Positions 60,459 to 64,000 of a stretch of DNA of 64,000 nt are shown here, piece by piece; position 1 is the first letter of the stretch, and every line of letters starts with the position of its first letter. The notes under the pieces are model-generated. The model did no database searches and was not told where the DNA came from. It was given only the letters and a program-made list of their open reading frames with translations. The position numbers and the translations under genes were made by a program. Source of the stretch: Qipengyuania marisflavi (GTDB lineage Bacteria; Pseudomonadota; Alphaproteobacteria; Sphingomonadales; Sphingomonadaceae); contig NZ_VCAO01000003.1 of NCBI RefSeq assembly GCF_005884405.1, positions 1 through 64,000 on the forward strand, in the 5' to 3' direction.

Positions 60459-62441
60459 TCAGCGCCGCGAATGTTCGCGCCAGCGCTCGCTACCCCAGCG
60501 TGCGATGGCCACATCGGCGCGCTGGCGGTCTTTCCCAGTCAAATCCTCATAAGGCGCGCAGCGGTTCGCCTCGACGAAACACGCCAGCCCCGTATCCAGC
60601 CGCAGACTGGTGAGCGCGCCATTTGGGCCGGACAATCCAATGGCGGTCGGGGCATCGAGCGAGCCGATATGCAGGAACGGCGGCACAGTGGGTACTTCTG
60701 GAGTTTTGCCGCGCAGCGCAGCCAGCGCAATCGCCCGGATATCGGACAGGCCAATCGGACCGTCAGGCAGCACCCCGGGCCGGTTCGCCACCAGCAAGGT
60801 CGCGAACTGGCGCGTGTTGATGATATGGCCGTGGCCAAGGAACCCGCCTTCGAACAGATCCTCACCATGATCGCCGGTCACCAGTAGCAGCGTGTTGTCC
60901 CACACTCCCTGCGCCTTGAGGCGCGCGATCAGCGTCCCCAGCGTAGCATCGGCATGGGCCACCGCGTTCCAATAGGTGGCCGCGACCTCCTGCGCCCGTT
61001 CAGCGGATATCTCCGCGCGATCGAGCGGCTCCGCCACCAGCCGAGGCGCGACACCTTCATGGAAATAGGGGAAATGCGCCGACTGGAAATTGAAATAGAG
61101 GAAGTGCGGTTGCTCCCAAGCTATGCCGCCCAGCGCCGCATCAAAGGCGGACAACAGGTGGCTCTCATCGACCAGCAGCGACCCCTTGGCGGCAAACTCA
61201 AAGGCCCGCTTTTCCCTGAGCGCTTCGGCATCGACGAACACATCCGCCGCGCTCCGCATCGCGACCGTCGCGGCGATGTCGCCAAAATCCTCGGGCTGGC
61301 CCGAAAACACGCCGATCCGGTAACCGCTGGCATCCAGATCGGTGAACAGCGAAGCATCGCCGCGGCGCGGGGCAAGCTGTCCGGAGAACAGCGATTTGAG
61401 GCTCTCGGTCGTAAATCCGACATGGCTGTACACCGGCCGCGCGACATCGCCGGTTTGCGCCAGAGCTTCGAGATTGGGCGCCACCACCTTGCCGCCGATC
61501 CGCTTGCCCAGCACATCGCCCCGCGTCGATTCAAGCACGACAATGATCAGATTCGTCCGCGTGCCGGCCAGCCGCTGCGGCCCCTGTGGCGAGCTTAGCG
61601 GGACCAGCACCAGATCGCCGCCATAGCCGTCTTCGTCCACGCCATTGCCCGGAATATCCAGCGCCAGCGGGTGGCGCGTATCATCCAATGGTGCCGCATC
61701 ATGCTGGACCGCGAACAGGCCATAGCCATCGCGGTCGACATCGCTGAGCGTGTTGAGTGCGCCATTGGCCGCTGACCAGCCCAGCATCCGCGCCAGCCCA
61801 AAAGGCGCATCGGTTCCGCTCCGGTTTGCCGTCCAGCTCAGCCCGGCGAACAGCGCTGCGGCAATCACCAACCAGCGCCCGCGCGAAGGCCGGGCGGCGG
61901 GCATATCGGCGGGAAAAACGCGGCGCGCGGCGCGCCACAGCACAAAGGCCGCCAGCGCCAGCACAGCCAGCGCCAGCAGTGCCATCCCGATCTCGCTCAG
62001 TCCGAACAGCAGCGCATCGGCCAGGCTGCCCCCACCCAATTGCTTGAGCAGGGCAAAACCGACCGCATCGCTGAAAAAAGAAGCCAATTGATACTGCGCT
62101 GCCAGAATAGCCAGAAACAGCGCGCCGTTGATCAGAGCGAACAGGAAGCACACCGCCCACGCGGGCCGAGACCGCGCCAGCCTGGTGGCCAGCCACCACC
62201 CGGCCAGCCCGATCAGCGCCTGAGCGACGAAATAGCCGCTGAAAAACCATGCGAGGTCAGCCGCGCTATCAACCGCGCGCGATTGCCCGAAACCGCCGGT
62301 AAAAATGCCGTATTTGCGGTCTGCCAGTGCCAGCTCGATGGCCGTGACAGCCGCCATGACAAACAACGGAAACGCCCGCAAAGCGCGCGACATTGCGTCG
62401 CTTGGGCCAGCCGATGCTGAATTGTCCGCGCCTGCTGTCAT
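60459..62441 (-). CDS. Membrane-anchored sulfatase/phosphotransferase-like protein
   Basis: A 660-residue protein with about five N-terminal transmembrane helices (FPLFVMAAVTAIELAL, VCFLFALINGALFLAILAAQ, ALAVLALAAFVLW and others) and a C-terminal alkaline-phosphatase-fold domain. The nucleophile region is NLIIVVLESTRGDVLGKRI (Thr in ESTRGD, in the place of the formylglycine Cys/Ser), and the second metal site is LLLVTGDHGEDLFEGGFLGHGH. The topology recalls lipid-A phosphoethanolamine or LTA-synthase-type enzymes, so transfer of a phosphoryl or sulphate group at the cell surface is likely. Substrate unknown. Confidence 0.82.
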   Translation of the reverse strand: MTAGADNSASAGPSDAMSRALRAFPLFVMAAVTAIELALADRKYGIFTGGFGQSRAVDSAADLAWFFSGYFVAQALIGLAGWWLATRLARSRPAWAVCFLFALINGALFLAILAAQYQLASFFSDAVGFALLKQLGGGSLADALLFGLSEIGMALLALAVLALAAFVLWRAARRVFPADMPAARPSRGRWLVIAAALFAGLSWTANRSGTDAPFGLARMLGWSAANGALNTLSDVDRDGYGLFAVQHDAAPLDDTRHPLALDIPGNGVDEDGYGGDLVLVPLSSPQGPQRLAGTRTNLIIVVLESTRGDVLGKRIGGKVVAPNLEALAQTGDVARPVYSHVGFTTESLKSLFSGQLAPRRGDASLFTDLDASGYRIGVFSGQPEDFGDIAATVAMRSAADVFVDAEALREKRAFEFAAKGSLLVDESHLLSAFDAALGGIAWEQPHFLYFNFQSAHFPYFHEGVAPRLVAEPLDRAEISAERAQEVAATYWNAVAHADATLGTLIARLKAQGVWDNTLLLVTGDHGEDLFEGGFLGHGHIINTRQFATLLVANRPGVLPDGPIGLSDIRAIALAALRGKTPEVPTVPPFLHIGSLDAPTAIGLSGPNGALTSLRLDTGLACFVEANRCAPYEDLTGKDRQRADVAIARWGSERWREHSRR

Positions 62442-62489
62442 GCCGCTCCCTCTGCTTGCCGCTGATAGCAGATCGCAATTGCCGAAGCG

Positions 62490-63293
62490 CTAATGCGTGT
62501 GGTCCTGCATACCCATCGCTTCCAGCGCGTCCTCCAGCCGGGCCGGTTCGCCCAGCGCCAGCACCTCACCGCTGCTTTCGGCGTGGAGGGGTTCGCCCGC
62601 CCAGTCGCACATCAGCCCGCCTGCCCCCTCGACGACGGGCACCAGTGCCGCGAAGTCGTGGATTTTCAGGCCCGCCTCGCAGATCACATCTTGATGGCCC
62701 GAAGCGAGCAGACCGTAATTGTAGCAATCGCCGCCATAGACGATCATGCCCTGCTGCGCGCCGCCGCCAACCGCTTTGGCCAGCGCCATGTAATGATCGG
62801 CCTGATGCGCGGTGAAGTAATGCGGGCTGCTGGTGGCCAGCGTTGCCGCCTCCAGCGACCGGCAGCGCCGCGTCTGCACCGGCTTGCCGTTGAAAGTTGT
62901 GCCCTGACCGATGCGGCCAACCCAGCGCTCGGCCGTTATCGGCTGGTCGATAACGCCCAGCACCGGCCAGCCATCCTGCATCAGCGCGATCAGTGTGCCG
63001 AAGATCGGGCGGCCCGACATGAAACTGATCGTGCCGTCGATGGGATCGAGCACCCATTGCCGCGCGGCAGCTTCATTAAGCGTACCATATTCCTCGCCGA
63101 TAATCCCGTCGCTGGCGGCCTCGCCTTCAAGCAGCGTGCGCATCGCGGCCTCGGCGGCGCGGTCGGCTTCGGTGACGGGGGAGGCGTCGGATTTGCGTTC
63201 ATCGCTCCAATCGCCGCGAAACAGCGGTTTGATCACTGCGCCAGCGGCATCGGCAAGGCGGTTGGCAAGGGCGAGATCGCGGGAAGTGGCCAT
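62490..63293 (-). CDS. hisN: Histidinol-phosphatase, inositol monophosphatase type
   Basis: A 267-residue magnesium-dependent phosphatase. IIGEEYG (metal Glu), WVLDPIDGTISFMSGRP and CEAGLKIHDFAALVPVVEGAGG are the conserved inositol-monophosphatase motifs, in the version typical of HisN, the alphaproteobacterial histidinol-phosphatase for the penultimate step of histidine synthesis. Other his genes are not near. A general inositol-phosphatase role cannot be excluded. Minus strand, 49 bases upstream of the sulfatase gene. Confidence 0.88.
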   Translation of the reverse strand: MATSRDLALANRLADAAGAVIKPLFRGDWSDERKSDASPVTEADRAAEAAMRTLLEGEAASDGIIGEEYGTLNEAAARQWVLDPIDGTISFMSGRPIFGTLIALMQDGWPVLGVIDQPITAERWVGRIGQGTTFNGKPVQTRRCRSLEAATLATSSPHYFTAHQADHYMALAKAVGGGAQQGMIVYGGDCYNYGLLASGHQDVICEAGLKIHDFAALVPVVEGAGGLMCDWAGEPLHAESSGEVLALGEPARLEDALEAMGMQDHTH

Positions 63294-63404
63294 GCGCCGC
63301 CCGCTATCAGCCCTGACTGGAGCGGCCTAGCCTTTTGTGCTGCTTGTCGAATCGCTGCCAAACTGTACAAATGCGACAGTCCGAGGGCCGCAGCATTCGG
63401 GGGC

Positions 63405-64000
63405 ATGGGATTGCACCAGCACAATGATACCGGCGCCAAGCCGGACAATCTGGTATCGCATACTGGTCAGACACGGGACGGCCATCCGCTGGCGTTCAAC
63501 CACGCGCCTGCAGAAGACTTACGGCCCTGGTTCACATGGTTCAGCGCGACGGATGCCACATTGCCTGATGGTGCCGAATTGCAAGGCAGCATGCTCAATG
63601 ATCTGCCCTGCCTGCGCATCATGTTCGGCGGCAAATCGCGCGCCGAAACCCGCGACGGCACAGTTCCTCTGGAACCCGGCATTGACGGCGGGGCATATTA
63701 TTTCGGCCCGCACAGCCGCGCGATGCAGATTACGATGTCAGGCACGATCAAGGTCATTACGGTGCAGCTTGGCCCCGGCGCGGCGACGGCGATGGGCGGG
63801 CCTGCACAGCCGGATATGATCGACCGGATTGTCGAGCACAGCAAGCTGGTGGGGCATGGCGAATTGGCGAGGCGGTTTTGCCCGGACGACACGCCGGACA
63901 AATGGCTCGCCGCGCTCGAGCGCGAATTGCGCAAATTTCTCGGCAAATTCGGGGCCAGATCGCCTGATCCCATCACGCAGGCCTTTGAAATGGCCACGTT
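63405..64000 (+). CDS. AraC-family-like regulator, third copy, cut by the window end
   Basis: The frame from ATG 63405 runs to the end of the window without a stop (198 codons). Its N-terminal part, APAEDLRPWFTWFSATDA and GAYYFGPHSRAMQITMSG, fits the effector domain seen in the two tandem AraC genes (DUF6597-like). The expected helix-turn-helix lies beyond 64000. No clear Shine-Dalgarno is seen (GGGGGC is closest). Family assignment is by layout similarity, not by visible DNA-binding residues. Confidence 0.6.
   Translation, partial: MGLHQHNDTGAKPDNLVSHTGQTRDGHPLAFNHAPAEDLRPWFTWFSATDATLPDGAELQGSMLNDLPCLRIMFGGKSRAETRDGTVPLEPGIDGGAYYFGPHSRAMQITMSGTIKVITVQLGPGAATAMGGPAQPDMIDRIVEHSKLVGHGELARRFCPDDTPDKWLAALERELRKFLGKFGARSPDPITQAFEMAT

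Noticed and set aside
1-64000. tRNA, rRNA, tmRNA and CRISPR
   Set aside because: No cloverleaf-like segment with conserved T-loop, no rRNA core sequence and no spaced direct repeats were recognised by reading both strands; a covariance-model search would be needed to exclude small RNAs fully.

Overview
The window is chromosomal DNA of a GC-rich alphaproteobacterium, most likely Sphingomonadales and probably close to Erythrobacteraceae. The main pointers are an acyl carrier protein overlapping a sphingomonad-type serine palmitoyltransferase, a DivK homologue, a CtrA-type site, a DksA with a single zinc-finger cysteine, and the remnant of a gene-transfer-agent (GTA) cluster. The placement rests on recognised protein families, not on rRNA; no rRNA, tRNA or CRISPR array was seen.

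Layout. 1-1.1 kb is accessory: the edge of an IS3-family element interrupts a hipA-like kinase gene and leaves only its C-terminal part. 1.1-16.6 kb is housekeeping: SDR, malic enzyme, mutS, small membrane proteins, 3-hydroxybutyryl-CoA dehydrogenase, cobalamin adenosyltransferase, gluQ, HNH nuclease, kynA-kynU, a solitary solute-binding lipoprotein, a PilZ protein and dksA. 16.8-20.4 kb has a Sel1-like gene behind a CtrA-type site, then a tightly overlapping five-gene minus-strand operon (DUF3572, HAD, RidA, GDPD, FemAB-like). 20.5-26.6 kb holds divK, a solitary Pycsar-effector-like membrane protein, ACP-spt for sphingolipid synthesis, and a DUF2868/DUF3482 membrane protein-GTPase pair. 27.4-29.1 kb is the most unusual stretch: a terminase-like first gene, the first third of a large terminase and the last part of a DUF2793 protein are directly joined, as if a whole GTA or prophage structural cluster had been deleted from inside.

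29.3-46.8 kb carries an OmpA-like porin with a long proline tract, lipoprotein SodC, queC-MFS, hslO, argD-argF, a two-domain cold-shock protein, TerC, an M20 amidohydrolase, a sterol-desaturase-family protein, a GMC oxidoreductase and a TonB-dependent receptor. 46.9-50.9 kb has glnK-amtB behind an exact-consensus sigma-54 promoter. 51-56.9 kb is pheS-pheT-SDR-prfC. 57-64 kb has two tandem AraC-type regulators, a third cut by the window end, rpmI-rplT, an SDR, a membrane sulfatase and hisN.

Many neighbouring genes overlap by 1-4 bases (ATGA, GTGA, TGATG), so translational coupling is common. No complete, convincingly new defence or biosynthetic system is visible. The best leads are the collapsed GTA locus with a promoter-terminator leader in front of it, the HAD-RidA-GDPD-FemAB operon, and the orphan Pycsar-effector-like protein.
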